Shown piece after piece: positions 1 to 9,521 of a stretch of 64,000 nucleotides of DNA (position 1 is the stretch's first letter; each line of letters opens with the position of its first letter). This DNA is from Lachnospiraceae bacterium. Its GTDB lineage: Bacteria > Bacillota > Clostridia > Lachnospirales > Lachnospiraceae. The notes under the pieces are model-generated. The model had not been told where the DNA came from. It saw only the letters and a list, made by a program, of their open reading frames with translations, and did no database searches. A program made the translations under genes and the position numbers. The stretch is taken from positions 1 to 64,000 of the forward strand of contig JAAUZY010000084.1 in assembly GCA_014804355.1 (NCBI GenBank), written 5' to 3'.

Positions 1-12
1 GAACAAATGTTC
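1..12. promoter_or_regulatory. LexA (SOS) box of uvrB
   Basis: GAACAAATGTTC is a perfect GAAC-N4-GTTC palindrome, the core of the Gram-positive Cheo/LexA box. It lies 9 bases upstream of a good -35/-10 pair in front of uvrB, a classical SOS gene. The flanking base to the left is outside the window. Confidence 0.8.
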
Positions 13-21
13 TGAAAATGC

Positions 22-50
22 TGTACAAACCAAGAGAGGTATGCTATAAT
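22..50 (+). promoter_or_regulatory. uvrB promoter
   Basis: TGTACA (22-27), a 17-base spacer and TATAAT (45-50). The -10 is preceded by TGC, giving an extended -10. Its position between the LexA box and uvrB fits an SOS-controlled sigma-A promoter. Confidence 0.7.
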
Positions 51-110
51 CAAAACTGCTTTTAAAATAAGAAAAATGCAAGCAGTATGTTGAATCCATA
101 GGAGGCATTT

Positions 111-2099
111 ATGGATCATTTTAAATTAGTTTCAGAATACGCCCCCACCGGTGACCAGCCGCAGGCGATCGAGGCTCTGGTGGATGGCTTTAAAAAGGGC
201 AATCAGTTTCAGACGCTGCTTGGTGTCACAGGTTCTGGTAAGACATTTACCATGGCGAACATCATACAGGCACTGAATAAACCGACTCTTGTGATTGCTC
301 ACAATAAGACATTAGCCGGACAGCTCTACGGTGAGTTCAAGGAATTTTTCCCGGAGAATGCGGTGGAGTATTTCGTGTCCTACTACGACTACTATCAGCC
401 GGAGGCGTATGTGCCTTCCACGGATACTTATATCGCAAAAGATTCTTCTGTCAATGATGAAATCGACAAGCTGAGGCTGTCCGCCACGGCTTCCCTGACG
501 GAGCGCAAGGACGTGGTGGTGGTAGCAAGCGTTTCCTGTATCTATGGTTTGGGAAGCCCGGAGGAATATGCGGGAATGAGCATGTCCCTGCGACCCGGTA
601 TGTGTAAGGATCGCGATGATGTGATTCGGGGCCTGATTGATATGCAATATGATCGGAATGACATGGACTTAGACCGCTGCTGCTTCCGGGTGCGGGGGGA
701 TGTGGTGGAAGTCTATCCGGCACAGGGCGGTGATTATCTGATCCGTATTGAGTTTTTTGGTGACGAGATCGACCGGATCGCGCAGACAGATCCGCTGACG
801 GGACAGGTTCATGCGACATTGGAGCATGTGATGATCTATCCAGCCTCTCATTACGTGGTGGCGCAGGAGAAGATTCAGACTGCCTGTAAGGAGATTGAGA
901 AAGAGCTGGAAGAGCGGGTAAAATATTTTAAGGGTGAGGACAAGCTGTTAGAGGCGCAGCGCATCTCGGAGCGAACGAACTTTGATATCGAGATGCTCAG
1001 AGAAACCGGTTTTTGTTCCGGTATCGAGAATTACTCACGCCATCTGAACGGTATGGCGGAGGGGGAGCCGCCTTTCACGCTGCTTGATTATTTTGACGAG
1101 GATTTTCTCATTATTATAGATGAGTCCCATATGACGATTCCGCAGATTCGCGGTATGTATGCGGGCGACAGATCCCGCAAGAACACGCTGGTGGATTACG
1201 GGTTCCGTCTGCCCTCAGCGCTGGACAACAGGCCGCTTAATTTCGGAGAATTTGAGCAGCATATCGATCAGATGCTTTTCGTATCCGCTACGCCGTCCGA
1301 ATACGAGGCGGCGCATGAACTGTTCCGGACGGAGCAGATCATCAGACCTACCGGGCTGCTTGACCCGGAAGTGGATGTGCGGCCGGTGGAGGGACAGATT
1401 GACGATCTGATTTCAGAGATCAATAAAGAGGTGGCGAATCATCATAAAGTCTTGGTGACCACCCTCACAAAACGGATGGCGGAAGACTTGACAAGTTATA
1501 TGAACGATGTGGGGATTCGCGTGAAGTATCTGCACTCCGATGTGGATACGCTGGAACGCGCGGAGATCATTCGCGATATGCGGCTTGATGTGTTTGACGT
1601 GCTGGTAGGCATTAATCTGTTGCGTGAGGGATTGGATATTCCCGAGATTTCTCTTGTGGCTATTCTGGACGCTGACAAGGAAGGGTTCCTGCGTTCGGAA
1701 ACATCTTTGATCCAGACCATAGGACGTGCGGCGCGTAACGCAGATGGGCATGTCATTATGTATGCCGACAACATGACGGATTCCATGCGGGCCGCCATCA
1801 CAGAGACGAACCGCAGACGCGAGATACAGCAGCGGTATAATGAGGAGCACGGTATCACGCCGCAGACGATTCAGAAAGCAGTCCGTGATCTGATCAGTAT
1901 ATCTAAGACCATTGCGAAAGAAGAACTGCGGTTTGAGAAGGACCCGGAATCCATGAGCCGTCAGGAGTTAGAGAAGCTGATCAAGGACGTGGAGAAGCAG
2001 ATGAAGAAAGCGGCGGCGGATTTAAACTTCGAGGCGGCAGCCGAGCTGCGTGACCGGATGACGGAACTGAAAGGGAAGCTGCGGGATTTTGATAAGTGA
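111..2099 (+). CDS. uvrB: UvrABC excinuclease subunit B
   Basis: UvrB is the DNA-damage-verifying helicase-like subunit of nucleotide excision repair. It is loaded by UvrA and then recruits UvrC. The 662-aa length is normal. Visible motifs are Walker A GVTGSGKT near residue 39, the beta-hairpin [10 protein letters not shown] near residue 92, the DESH Walker B box near residue 338, helicase motif QTIGRAARN near residue 537, and a C-terminal UVR motif ([13 protein letters not shown]) that binds UvrC. AGGAGG precedes the ATG. A LexA box and promoter lie just upstream. uvrA follows 128 bases later on the same strand, so the two probably share SOS control. Confidence 0.98.
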   Translation: MDHFKLVSEYAPTGDQPQAIEALVDGFKKGNQFQTLLGVTGSGKTFTMANIIQALNKPTLVIAHNKTLAGQLYGEFKEFFPENAVEYFVSYYDYYQPEAYVPSTDTYIAKDSSVNDEIDKLRLSATASLTERKDVVVVASVSCIYGLGSPEEYAGMSMSLRPGMCKDRDDVIRGLIDMQYDRNDMDLDRCCFRVRGDVVEVYPAQGGDYLIRIEFFGDEIDRIAQTDPLTGQVHATLEHVMIYPASHYVVAQEKIQTACKEIEKELEERVKYFKGEDKLLEAQRISERTNFDIEMLRETGFCSGIENYSRHLNGMAEGEPPFTLLDYFDEDFLIIIDESHMTIPQIRGMYAGDRSRKNTLVDYGFRLPSALDNRPLNFGEFEQHIDQMLFVSATPSEYEAAHELFRTEQIIRPTGLLDPEVDVRPVEGQIDDLISEINKEVANHHKVLVTTLTKRMAEDLTSYMNDVGIRVKYLHSDVDTLERAEIIRDMRLDVFDVLVGINLLREGLDIPEISLVAILDADKEGFLRSETSLIQTIGRAARNADGHVIMYADNMTDSMRAAITETNRRREIQQRYNEEHGITPQTIQKAVRDLISISKTIAKEELRFEKDPESMSRQELEKLIKDVEKQMKKAAADLNFEAAAELRDRMTELKGKLRDFDK

Positions 2100-2227
2100 T
2101 AGGAGCATATGGACAGAGACGCTCAGGCGGAAGTATAATCCTGCGTCACCACGCGTTCACTCCACAAAAAGCGTAAAATAAAGAAATATAGAGAACTATA
2201 GAGAAAGAGAGACACATGGAGGTAACT

Positions 2228-5089
2228 ATGGCGGACACGATAAAGATGCGCCCGAGGGAATATATTAAGATTAGGGGAGCAAATGAACATAATCTGAAAA
2301 ATTTGAATGTGGATATTCCGCGAAATGAGTTCGTGGTGCTTACAGGTCTGTCGGGATCGGGGAAGTCATCGCTTGCATTCGACACGATTTACGCGGAGGG
2401 ACAGAGAAGATACATGGAGTCCCTGTCATCTTACGCGAGGCAGTTCCTCGGACAGATGGAGAAACCGAATGTCGAGAGGATAGAAGGGCTGTCTCCGGCG
2501 ATCTCCATCGACCAGAAATCTACCAACAGAAATCCTCGTTCCACGGTGGGAACAGTGACCGAGATTTATGATTATTTCAGACTGCTGTATGCGAGGATCG
2601 GCATTCCCCATTGTCCGAAATGCGGCAGAGAGATCAGGAAACAGACGGTAGATCAGATTGTAGATCAGATTCTGGCTATGCCGGAGGGAACGAAGATCCA
2701 GCTGCTTGCGCCCGTGGTGCGGGGCAGGAAGGGTGAACATGCCAAGGTATTTGAACGTGCCAAGAGGAGCGGTTATGTGCGTGTACGCGTGGACGGCAAT
2801 TTATACGACCTGTCCGAAGAGATTCCGATGGAGAAGAATATCAAGCATAACATAGAGATTATTGTGGATCGTCTTGTGGTAAAGGAAGGAATCGAGAGGC
2901 GTCTGACAGATTCTATTGAAAATGTTTTTGCGCTGGCGGAAGGCCAGATGATGCTGGATGTGATCGACGGCGAGACTGTGAATTTCAGCCAGAATTTTGC
3001 ATGTCCGGATTGCGGAATCAGCATTGGGGAGATTGAACCGAGAAGCTTTTCCTTTAATAATCCCTTCGGCGCCTGTCCGGAATGTTTCGGACTCGGTTAT
3101 AAGATGGAATTTGATATTGATCTGATGATTCCGGACAAGAGCTTAAGTCTGCGTGAAGGCGCAATCTGTTCTATGGGCTGGCAGTCCAGCGGAGATGAGG
3201 GAAGCTTTACGAATGCAATCTTACAGGCGCTTGCCAAAGAATATAAATTCAGTTTGGATACGCCTTATGAGCAGCTCCTGCAAAAAGTGCAGGATGTTAT
3301 CTGCTATGGCACTGACGGCAGGAAAGTGGAAGTGCATTATGAAGGACAGCGCGGTAAGGGAGTCTACCCGATTGCGTTTGAGGGCCTGATCAAAAATATG
3401 GAACGGAAATATCGCGAGACGGGTTCTGATCTGATCAAGCAGGAATATGAGAGTTATATGCGCATTACCCCGTGTAAAGAATGTAAGGGAATGCGTCTGA
3501 AAAAGGAATCTCTTGCGGTGACTGTCTGCGATAAGAATATCTATGAAATCACTTCGATATCAATTAAGAACCTGCATGCTTTTATCGGAGAAATGAAATT
3601 GACAAAGCAACAGGAATTAATCGGGAAACGAATTTTGAAAGAGATTCGCGCACGTGTTGGGTTCCTGATGGAAGTCGGGCTGGAATATCTGTCTCTTTCC
3701 AGAGCTACGGGAAGTTTGTCCGGCGGGGAAGCGCAGCGAATACGACTGGCAACTCAGATCGGCTCAGGGCTGGTAGGCGTCTGCTATATTCTGGATGAGC
3801 CTAGTATCGGTCTGCACCAGAGGGATAACGATAAACTGATAGCGGCGCTTAAGAACTTGAAAGATCTGGGTAATACGCTGATCGTGGTGGAGCATGATGA
3901 GGATACGATGCTGGCTGCAGATCATGTGGTAGATATCGGACCAGGTGCGGGATCGCATGGCGGTGAGGTAATAGCACAGGGCACGGCGGAAGAGATCATG
4001 CAGGTGGAGGAATCTGTCACAGGACAGTATCTGAGCGGTAAGCTGCAGATTCCGGTTCCGGAGCAGAGAAGAAAACCTACCGGCTATTTGACTGTTAAAG
4101 GCGCTGAGGAAAATAATCTGAAGAAAATAGATGTAAAGTTTCCATTGGGAATTATGACTTGTGTGACAGGTGTGTCAGGTTCCGGCAAGAGCTCTTTGGT
4201 CAATGAGATACTTTATAAACATCTTGCACGCGATCTGAACAGAGCACGCTGTATTCCCGGGAAACATACCAGGATTGAAGGAATTGATCAACTGGATAAG
4301 GTGATCGATATCGATCAGTCTCCCATCGGCAGAACGCCCAGATCAAACCCGGCTACTTATACAGGCGTATTTGACCAGATCAGGGATCTCTTTGCTTCGA
4401 CACAGGATGCCAAGGCAAGAGGATATAAGAAGGGGCGCTTCAGCTTCAATGTGAAGGGCGGACGCTGTGAAGCCTGCGGCGGTGACGGCATTATTAAGAT
4501 AGAGATGCACTTTCTGCCGGACGTGTATGTGCCCTGTGAAGTATGCGGCGGCAAACGATATAACAGAGAGACGCTGGAAGTAAAATACAAAGGGAAGAGC
4601 ATATTTGATGTTCTGGATATGACGGTGGAAGAGGCAGTGCCTTTCTTTGAAAATCTTCCTTCTATCCGTCGCAAGATAGAGACACTGTATGATGTAGGAT
4701 TATCCTATGTAAAACTCGGTCAGCCTTCCACGACATTGTCCGGCGGCGAGGCGCAGCGTATTAAGCTGGCTACGGAACTCAGCAAACGCAGTACAGGGAA
4801 GACCATCTATATTCTGGACGAGCCCACTACGGGACTGCATTTTGCGGATGTGCATAAACTGGTTGATATTCTCCACAAGCTGGCGGAGGGCGGCAATACG
4901 GTGGTGGTGATCGAGCATAATCTTGATGTGATCAAAACCGCTGACTATATCATAGATATGGGACCGGAAGGTGGTGACGGCGGCGGAACTGTCATTGCCC
5001 ACGGCACACCGGAGCAGATTGCTAAGAATCCCGATTCCTATACAGGCATTTATGTGAAGAAAATGCTGGAGAGAGCGAAGAAGCGGTAG
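2228..5089 (+). CDS. uvrA: UvrABC excinuclease subunit A
   Basis: UvrA is the dimeric ABC-type ATPase that finds lesions and loads UvrB. Two ABC modules are visible, with Walker [10 protein letters not shown] near residue 31 and GVSGSGKSS near residue 640, and two LSGGEAQRI signatures. Zinc-binding cysteine sets include CPKCG, CPDCG/CPECFG and [17 protein letters not shown] place the start at ATG 2228 (MADTIKMR). The earlier in-frame ATG at 2216 is itself part of the GGAGGT Shine-Dalgarno (2218-2223) and so is unlikely to be used. That gives 953 aa, normal for the family. I see no separate LexA box in the 128-base gap after uvrB. Confidence 0.97.
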   Translation: MADTIKMRPREYIKIRGANEHNLKNLNVDIPRNEFVVLTGLSGSGKSSLAFDTIYAEGQRRYMESLSSYARQFLGQMEKPNVERIEGLSPAISIDQKSTNRNPRSTVGTVTEIYDYFRLLYARIGIPHCPKCGREIRKQTVDQIVDQILAMPEGTKIQLLAPVVRGRKGEHAKVFERAKRSGYVRVRVDGNLYDLSEEIPMEKNIKHNIEIIVDRLVVKEGIERRLTDSIENVFALAEGQMMLDVIDGETVNFSQNFACPDCGISIGEIEPRSFSFNNPFGACPECFGLGYKMEFDIDLMIPDKSLSLREGAICSMGWQSSGDEGSFTNAILQALAKEYKFSLDTPYEQLLQKVQDVICYGTDGRKVEVHYEGQRGKGVYPIAFEGLIKNMERKYRETGSDLIKQEYESYMRITPCKECKGMRLKKESLAVTVCDKNIYEITSISIKNLHAFIGEMKLTKQQELIGKRILKEIRARVGFLMEVGLEYLSLSRATGSLSGGEAQRIRLATQIGSGLVGVCYILDEPSIGLHQRDNDKLIAALKNLKDLGNTLIVVEHDEDTMLAADHVVDIGPGAGSHGGEVIAQGTAEEIMQVEESVTGQYLSGKLQIPVPEQRRKPTGYLTVKGAEENNLKKIDVKFPLGIMTCVTGVSGSGKSSLVNEILYKHLARDLNRARCIPGKHTRIEGIDQLDKVIDIDQSPIGRTPRSNPATYTGVFDQIRDLFASTQDAKARGYKKGRFSFNVKGGRCEACGGDGIIKIEMHFLPDVYVPCEVCGGKRYNRETLEVKYKGKSIFDVLDMTVEEAVPFFENLPSIRRKIETLYDVGLSYVKLGQPSTTLSGGEAQRIKLATELSKRSTGKTIYILDEPTTGLHFADVHKLVDILHKLAEGGNTVVVIEHNLDVIKTADYIIDMGPEGGDGGGTVIAHGTPEQIAKNPDSYTGIYVKKMLERAKKR

Positions 5090-5138
5090 AGGATGTATTG
5101 CAGCATTCTGTCTCCGCAGGAGTCTATATGACATGAAA

Positions 5139-5219
5139 AGCCACAAAATTGGTATGAATTGACTTGTGGCTGCCTTCATGTGAAGCGCCTGCCTGACGAT
5201 ATATTTTATGTGGGCAGGC
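5139..5219 (+). other. two intergenic hairpins after uvrA
   Basis: AGCCACAA (5139-5146) pairs with TTGTGGCT (5164-5171). GCCTGCC (5187-5193) pairs with GGCAGGC (5213-5219). Neither is followed by a T tract, so they are not clear intrinsic terminators. They could slow or protect the uvrA transcript. Confidence 0.45.
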
Positions 5220-5248
5220 AACAGGTTGAGTACAGTGGGAGACAGGGC

Positions 5249-5863
5249 ATGAATATCAATATACAGAGACTTAATAATTCCATCTTCAGTGGTATGCAGC
5301 AGGCGGGAGGTCGTGGACTGAAGAGTACGCAGCAGAAAATGCAGCGACAGGAAGAACGCGATAATCAGATAGCTGTTTTCGAGAAACAGAAGGATAATCT
5401 GAAAAATATGAAATGCGAAACTGTCGAAGAAATAGCTAAGAAACTTGATATGTTTCGATCTTATAATGATCAGATCGCTGCGGCAAAGGCGGCTTATAAT
5501 AATGAACAGATGATGCATGTTCTGGATGAATCCCGGGAGTTGGGCGAGAAGATTGCCAAAGCGGTGGAGAAGATGGCACCAAAGACAGCCGAGGAGAGAC
5601 TGGAAGATATTGTGGAAGAGGCTATGGGAGTCGAGGAAGGCGTATTGGATGAGCTGATGGATGAAGTCGCCGAAATCCAGGAGGAGCTGCAGGATACCAT
5701 AGATGAAGACATTGCGGTAGAAGAAAAAATTACGATTGAGGAAGATTTACAGGAGACGATACAGGGAGGAACTGTTGGCGAAGTTGAAATGACAGACGGT
5801 GTGGAAGATAGGAAGATTTTCCCACAAGATAAGGGTTTAGAAAAACAGAAAACGATCCGATAA
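5249..5863 (+). CDS. acidic coiled-coil protein of unknown function
   Basis: I do not recognise this 204-aa protein. The reading frame is open from 5159, but ATG 5249 (MNINIQRLNN) is the better start because GGGAG lies 8 bases before it and the upstream stretch contains a hairpin. There is no signal peptide or membrane segment. The first half is a charged, probably helical region (KQKDNLKNM, EEIAKKLDMFRSYNDQIAAAKAA). The second half is very rich in Glu and Asp (VEEAMGVEEGVLDELMDEVAEI), giving a strongly acidic tail. It sits between uvrA and mbl and is followed by a strong terminator, so it is the last gene of its transcript. Confidence 0.75.
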   Translation: MNINIQRLNNSIFSGMQQAGGRGLKSTQQKMQRQEERDNQIAVFEKQKDNLKNMKCETVEEIAKKLDMFRSYNDQIAAAKAAYNNEQMMHVLDESRELGEKIAKAVEKMAPKTAEERLEDIVEEAMGVEEGVLDELMDEVAEIQEELQDTIDEDIAVEEKITIEEDLQETIQGGTVGEVEMTDGVEDRKIFPQDKGLEKQKTIR

Positions 5864-5883
5864 CAATACAGTAAGGCACGGAT

Positions 5884-5927
5884 GCCAAAAACAGGACGGA
5901 TGGAACCGTTCTGCTTTTGGTGTTTTT
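5884..5927 (+). terminator. terminator before mbl
   Basis: The arms at 5884-5899 and 5906-5921 pair (GCCAAAA...TTTTGGT with a few mismatches) around a short loop, followed by TTTTT and a second T-rich stretch. It separates the upstream gene from the mbl promoter. Confidence 0.75.
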
Positions 5928-5957
5928 CATTTTTTTTAAAAAAAATCATAAAAGCCT

Positions 5958-5985
5958 TTGAAAAACCATTTCTTTAGGTTATAAT
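5958..5985 (+). promoter_or_regulatory. mbl-flhO-flhP promoter
   Basis: TTGAAA (5958-5963), a 16-base spacer and TATAAT (5980-5985). About 140 bases of leader lie between it and mbl. Confidence 0.7.
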
Positions 5986-6132
5986 ATATCCAGCGTATTG
6001 CGCTTTTTTCTGAAAGAAACGGAAGAATGTTCGAAAAATCGAGGATTTTGGGCGCAGAACCGTATTGATGTTTAGTTTGACGGCAATTGGAAATTATTAT
6101 AGAGAGACCACGGGAAAGGGGATCGAAGGGAA

Positions 6133-7125
6133 ATGCAATATACAGATATCGGGATAGATTTGGGAACAGCCAGCATTTTGGTATACATCAGAGGCAAAGG
6201 CGTTGTATTGAAAGAGCCCTCTGTTGTAGCTTTCGATAGAGACACAAACAAAATCAAAGCCATCGGCGAAGATGCCAGACTGATGCTCGGAAGGACGCCG
6301 GGTAACATAGTTGCAGTAAGGCCGTTGCGTCAGGGCGTAATCTCCGACTATCAGGTGACGGAGAAGATGATGAAATATTTTATCCAGAAAGCTCTGGGTA
6401 AGAAGACGTTTCGGAAACCCCGCATAGCGGTATGTGTGCCCAGCGGTGTTACGGAAGTAGAGAAGAAAGCGGTTGAGGACGCGACTTATCAGGCAGGAGC
6501 CAGAGAAGTGTCCATTATCGAGGAGCCTATTGCAGCAGCAATCGGTGCCGGCATAGATATCTCCAAGCCGTGCGGCAATATGATCGTGGATATCGGCGGC
6601 GGAACATCGGATATTGCCGTTATTTCTTTAGGCGGCACGGTGGTCAGCGCGTCTATCAAGATCGCAGGGGATGATTTCGATGAGGCGATCGTGCGTTATA
6701 TGCGTAAGAAACATAATCTGTTGATCGGTGAGCGGACGGCGGAGGATTTAAAGATTAAGATCGGTTCGGCGTTCAAGCGACCGGAAGTTGACTATATGGA
6801 TGTCAGAGGCCGTAATCTGGTAACCGGTCTGCCGCGCACTGTTAAGGTGTCTTCGGAGGAGACCGAGGAGGCACTGCATGAGACGACTGTACAGATCGTG
6901 GAGACGATCCACAGTGTTCTGGAGAAAACACCTCCGGAATTGGCGGCTGATATCGCTGACAGGGGAATCGTACTTACCGGCGGCGGCAGTCTGCTGCGGG
7001 GATTGGAAGATTTGATTGCGGCGAAGACCGGCATTAATACGATGACGGCGGAAGACCCGATGACGGCAGTTGCTGTCGGTACGGGCAAATATGTAGAATT
7101 CCTTGCAGGATACCGCGAGGAGTAA
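6133..7125 (+). CDS. mbl: MreB/Mbl-family actin-like cell-shape protein
   Basis: This bacterial actin polymerises under the membrane and guides lateral wall synthesis. The 330-aa length fits MreB/Mbl. The phosphate-1 loop DIGIDLGTASILVY is at residues 4-17. The adenosine/phosphate-2 region MIVDIGGGTSDIAV is near residue 153, and the motif GIVLTGGGSLLRGL is near residue 281. I prefer mbl over mreB from context: flagellar rod genes follow directly, as in the B. subtilis mbl-flhO-flhP operon, and no mreCD is present. A promoter and a long leader lie upstream. The gap to flhO is 16 bases. Confidence 0.93.
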   Translation: MQYTDIGIDLGTASILVYIRGKGVVLKEPSVVAFDRDTNKIKAIGEDARLMLGRTPGNIVAVRPLRQGVISDYQVTEKMMKYFIQKALGKKTFRKPRIAVCVPSGVTEVEKKAVEDATYQAGAREVSIIEEPIAAAIGAGIDISKPCGNMIVDIGGGTSDIAVISLGGTVVSASIKIAGDDFDEAIVRYMRKKHNLLIGERTAEDLKIKIGSAFKRPEVDYMDVRGRNLVTGLPRTVKVSSEETEEALHETTVQIVETIHSVLEKTPPELAADIADRGIVLTGGGSLLRGLEDLIAAKTGINTMTAEDPMTAVAVGTGKYVEFLAGYREE

Positions 7126-7141
7126 GAGAGGCAGGATACTT

Positions 7142-8188
7142 ATGCTTAAGGGATTGTATACGGCGTATACGGGAATGATTAACGAGCAGCACAGAATGGA
7201 TGTTTTGACCAACAATCTGGCGAATGCTGACACCAACGGATTCAAGAAAGAAGGGGCCACAAGTCAGGCATTTGATACCATGCTTGCTTATAAGATCAAA
7301 GATTTATCCGAGGCGGGGAATCTGCCCAAGGGACTTGGGATTGGAAAGCGTCTGGATGAGGAACTGGTGGATAATCCGAACAGATGGGTGGAGCGAACCG
7401 GATTAAATCTGGGTGTCAAGGTCGGAGAAAATTATACGGATTATTCGGAAGGCCCGATGAAGGTAACGGGTAATACATTTGATTTTGCGTTGACAGACAG
7501 AGGGTTCTTTCTTATAGAATACACGAACAAAGCGGATGTTACTTCGGTGAAGTACACGCGGGATGGTAATTTTACCATGAATGCACAGGGATATCTTGTG
7601 ACGCAGGATGGAGATTTTGTTCTGGATGAGGACAGACGCCGGATCAGACTGGACCCGAATGATACGGAGATCGGCACCAATGTATATGGGGAGATCTTTC
7701 AGAGCGGTGGCCGGGTAGCCAAGATTGGTGTGGTAGACTTTGAAGATTACGATATGTTGGAACATTTCGGGGAGAACTTCTTCCAGATCGTGGACAGCGA
7801 TGAGGTGAAGAATGCAGAGGCTGTATATAATAGAGCCAGATCTTATACTATGATGGCACAGAGGGCATTAGACCGGGCCAGAGCGCAGAATGCGGCGGAT
7901 ATAGATGAGAAAGAAGCTGCATTGCAGGCGGCACAGAACAGAGAGGCAGAGGCTGAGCAGGCTTTAGAAGCGGCACGCGGCGAAGACGATGCGGCGAAGC
8001 GGAGACTCGAACAGGAATCCACGGCACAGATCAGAGCCGGATATTTGGAGACCGCGAACATCTCTGTTGTGACAGAGATGGTTAATATGATAGCGATACA
8101 GAGACAGTACGACAGCAACCAGAAGGTAATCACTACATACGACGAAACACTGGATATCGCAGTCAGTCAATTAGGCAAAGTCAGATAA
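7142..8188 (+). CDS. flhO: flagellar rod protein FlhO (FlgF/FlgG family) with coiled-coil insert
   Basis: A component of the flagellar rod, the drive shaft through the wall. The N-terminal rod signature TNNLANADTNGFKK is near residue 21, and the C-terminal pairing helix (GYLETANISVVTEMVNMI) is near residue 299. The start is ATG 7142 (MLKGLYTAY), because it matches the family N-terminus. FlgF/FlgG proteins usually have about 260-280 residues, while this one has 348. The excess is an Ala/Glu/Arg-rich helical stretch at about residues 220-297 (ALDRARAQNAADIDEKEAAL), inserted between the beta core and the C-terminal helix. It lies in an operon with mbl and flhP. Confidence 0.9.
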   Translation: MLKGLYTAYTGMINEQHRMDVLTNNLANADTNGFKKEGATSQAFDTMLAYKIKDLSEAGNLPKGLGIGKRLDEELVDNPNRWVERTGLNLGVKVGENYTDYSEGPMKVTGNTFDFALTDRGFFLIEYTNKADVTSVKYTRDGNFTMNAQGYLVTQDGDFVLDEDRRRIRLDPNDTEIGTNVYGEIFQSGGRVAKIGVVDFEDYDMLEHFGENFFQIVDSDEVKNAEAVYNRARSYTMMAQRALDRARAQNAADIDEKEAALQAAQNREAEAEQALEAARGEDDAAKRRLEQESTAQIRAGYLETANISVVTEMVNMIAIQRQYDSNQKVITTYDETLDIAVSQLGKVR

Positions 8189-8237
8189 AGCTTAAGACGG
8201 ATATATTAAGACAAAGCAAAACATAGGAGGCGCAAAT

Positions 8238-9056
8238 ATGGTTAGAAGTTTATGGTCGGCAGCGACCGGAATGAATGCACAACAGACGAATCTGGATACG
8301 ATCGCCAATAATCTGGCAAACGTAAACTCGGTAGGTTATAAGGCACAGGTAGCACAGTTTAAATCACTCCTGTATCAGAATCTGCAGGCGGTGACTACAA
8401 CCGCGAACGGAGATCCGAAGCCGACATCTTCCCAGATCGGACTGGGTGTCCGCACATCGTCCATCAACTCTCTGTTCACACAGGGCAGCCTGCTGGATTC
8501 CGATAGCGACACTGCTTTTGCGATTGAGGGGCATGGATTCTTCGCATTGCGTGGGGAAGACGGTGTCACTTATTATACCAGAAACGGTGATTTTACATGG
8601 GCATTGGGTGCCAATCAGGGCATGATGCTGACGAATGCAGACGGTCTTCCGGTATTAGATTCTACGGGACGTGCGATTGAGCTGCCGAGAACCTATATTG
8701 CAAGTAAACTTTCTATGACAGAGGACGGACAGATCTGCTATCCCGATGAGCAGAATAATCCGCAGCCGATCGGCAGAACGATCGGTACATTCCAGTTCAG
8801 CAATCCGGGCGGACTGAGCAGGGTTGGTGATACGTTGTTTGCAGTGACGGAGGCCAGCGGTCCTGCGATCAATGAAGATACGAATCCCGACGTGGCAAAG
8901 AGCCGTATCGTACAGGGATATCTGGAAGGTTCTAATGTACAGGTGGCTAATGAGATGGTAAACATGATCATCACACAGCGTGCATATGAGATGAACTCCA
9001 AGGCGATCACAACCTCCGATTCCATGATGGAGACAGCGAATAATCTGAAACGCTGA
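8238..9056 (+). CDS. flhP: flagellar rod protein FlhP (FlgG family)
   Basis: The second rod protein of the mbl operon, 272 aa, the usual FlgG length. The N-terminal signature TIANNLANVNSVGYKAQ is near residue 22 and the C-terminus QGYLEGSNVQVANEMVNMI is typical for the distal rod/hook family. AGGAGG precedes ATG 8238. Unlike its upstream neighbour it has no coiled-coil insert, so the two probably occupy different positions in the rod. Exact assignment as FlgF or FlgG equivalent rests on synteny with B. subtilis flhO-flhP. Confidence 0.93.
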   Translation: MVRSLWSAATGMNAQQTNLDTIANNLANVNSVGYKAQVAQFKSLLYQNLQAVTTTANGDPKPTSSQIGLGVRTSSINSLFTQGSLLDSDSDTAFAIEGHGFFALRGEDGVTYYTRNGDFTWALGANQGMMLTNADGLPVLDSTGRAIELPRTYIASKLSMTEDGQICYPDEQNNPQPIGRTIGTFQFSNPGGLSRVGDTLFAVTEASGPAINEDTNPDVAKSRIVQGYLEGSNVQVANEMVNMIITQRAYEMNSKAITTSDSMMETANNLKR

Positions 9057-9077
9057 TAACAGGGAAGGATGGATAAC

Positions 9078-9437
9078 ATGGATTTAACAGGATTAGGAAA
9101 TTATACGGATTATATGACGGATACGAACAGAATAGCGACGGAGAATCTGCAGAGTCATCTGGAGAATACTGCGAAGGCACAGGGCGAAGACGATGATGCA
9201 CTCTTAGATGCCTGTAAACAGTTTGAGGCTTATCTCTGGGAGCAGGTCTATAAAGAGATGGAGAAGACTACCAAGTTCTTCAGCGATGACGATGAGGAAG
9301 AGGGCTATGGTTCTAACATGGTAGACTGTTTTAAGGATCAGGCCATTCAGCAGATTGCCGAGCAGACAGCTAGCGAGAAGTCTAATTCCTTAGCGCATAT
9401 GCTGTACGAACAGGCGAAGCGCAATTACGGCATATAG
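9078..9437 (+). CDS. FlgJ-type rod-binding domain protein
   Basis: A 119-aa protein resembling the N-terminal rod-binding domain of FlgJ without the muramidase domain. The core DACKQFEAYLWEQVYKEMEK and the C-terminal DQAIQQIAEQTA match that family. In other bacteria this domain chaperones rod assembly. I choose ATG 9078 (MDLTGLG) because the ATG at 9069 directly abuts AGGGAAGG, leaving no spacing, while 9078 is 9 bases away. It closes the mbl-flhO-flhP operon and is followed by a hairpin. Confidence 0.82.
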   Translation: MDLTGLGNYTDYMTDTNRIATENLQSHLENTAKAQGEDDDALLDACKQFEAYLWEQVYKEMEKTTKFFSDDDEEEGYGSNMVDCFKDQAIQQIAEQTASEKSNSLAHMLYEQAKRNYGI

Positions 9438-9452
9438 AAAATATGGATGAGG

Positions 9453-9479
9453 GCGGGCTGCTTGTTCAAGGCAGCCCGC
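9453..9479 (+). terminator. hairpin at end of rod operon
   Basis: GCGGGCTGC (9453-9461) pairs perfectly with GCAGCCCGC (9471-9479). Only TGTTG follows, so the U tract is poor. Probably a weak terminator between the rod genes and recD2. Confidence 0.5.
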
Positions 9480-9521
9480 TGTTGCGTAGTACGGTCCGAT
9501 GACAGAAAGTATCGTGGACAG

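Noticed and set aside
2100-2227. Second LexA box before uvrA
   Set aside because: No GAAC-N4-GTTC pattern is present in the gap.
9447-9521. Upstream extension of RecD2
   Set aside because: It reads through the hairpin after the rod operon, gives a Cys/Arg-rich non-conserved N-terminus and has no RBS.
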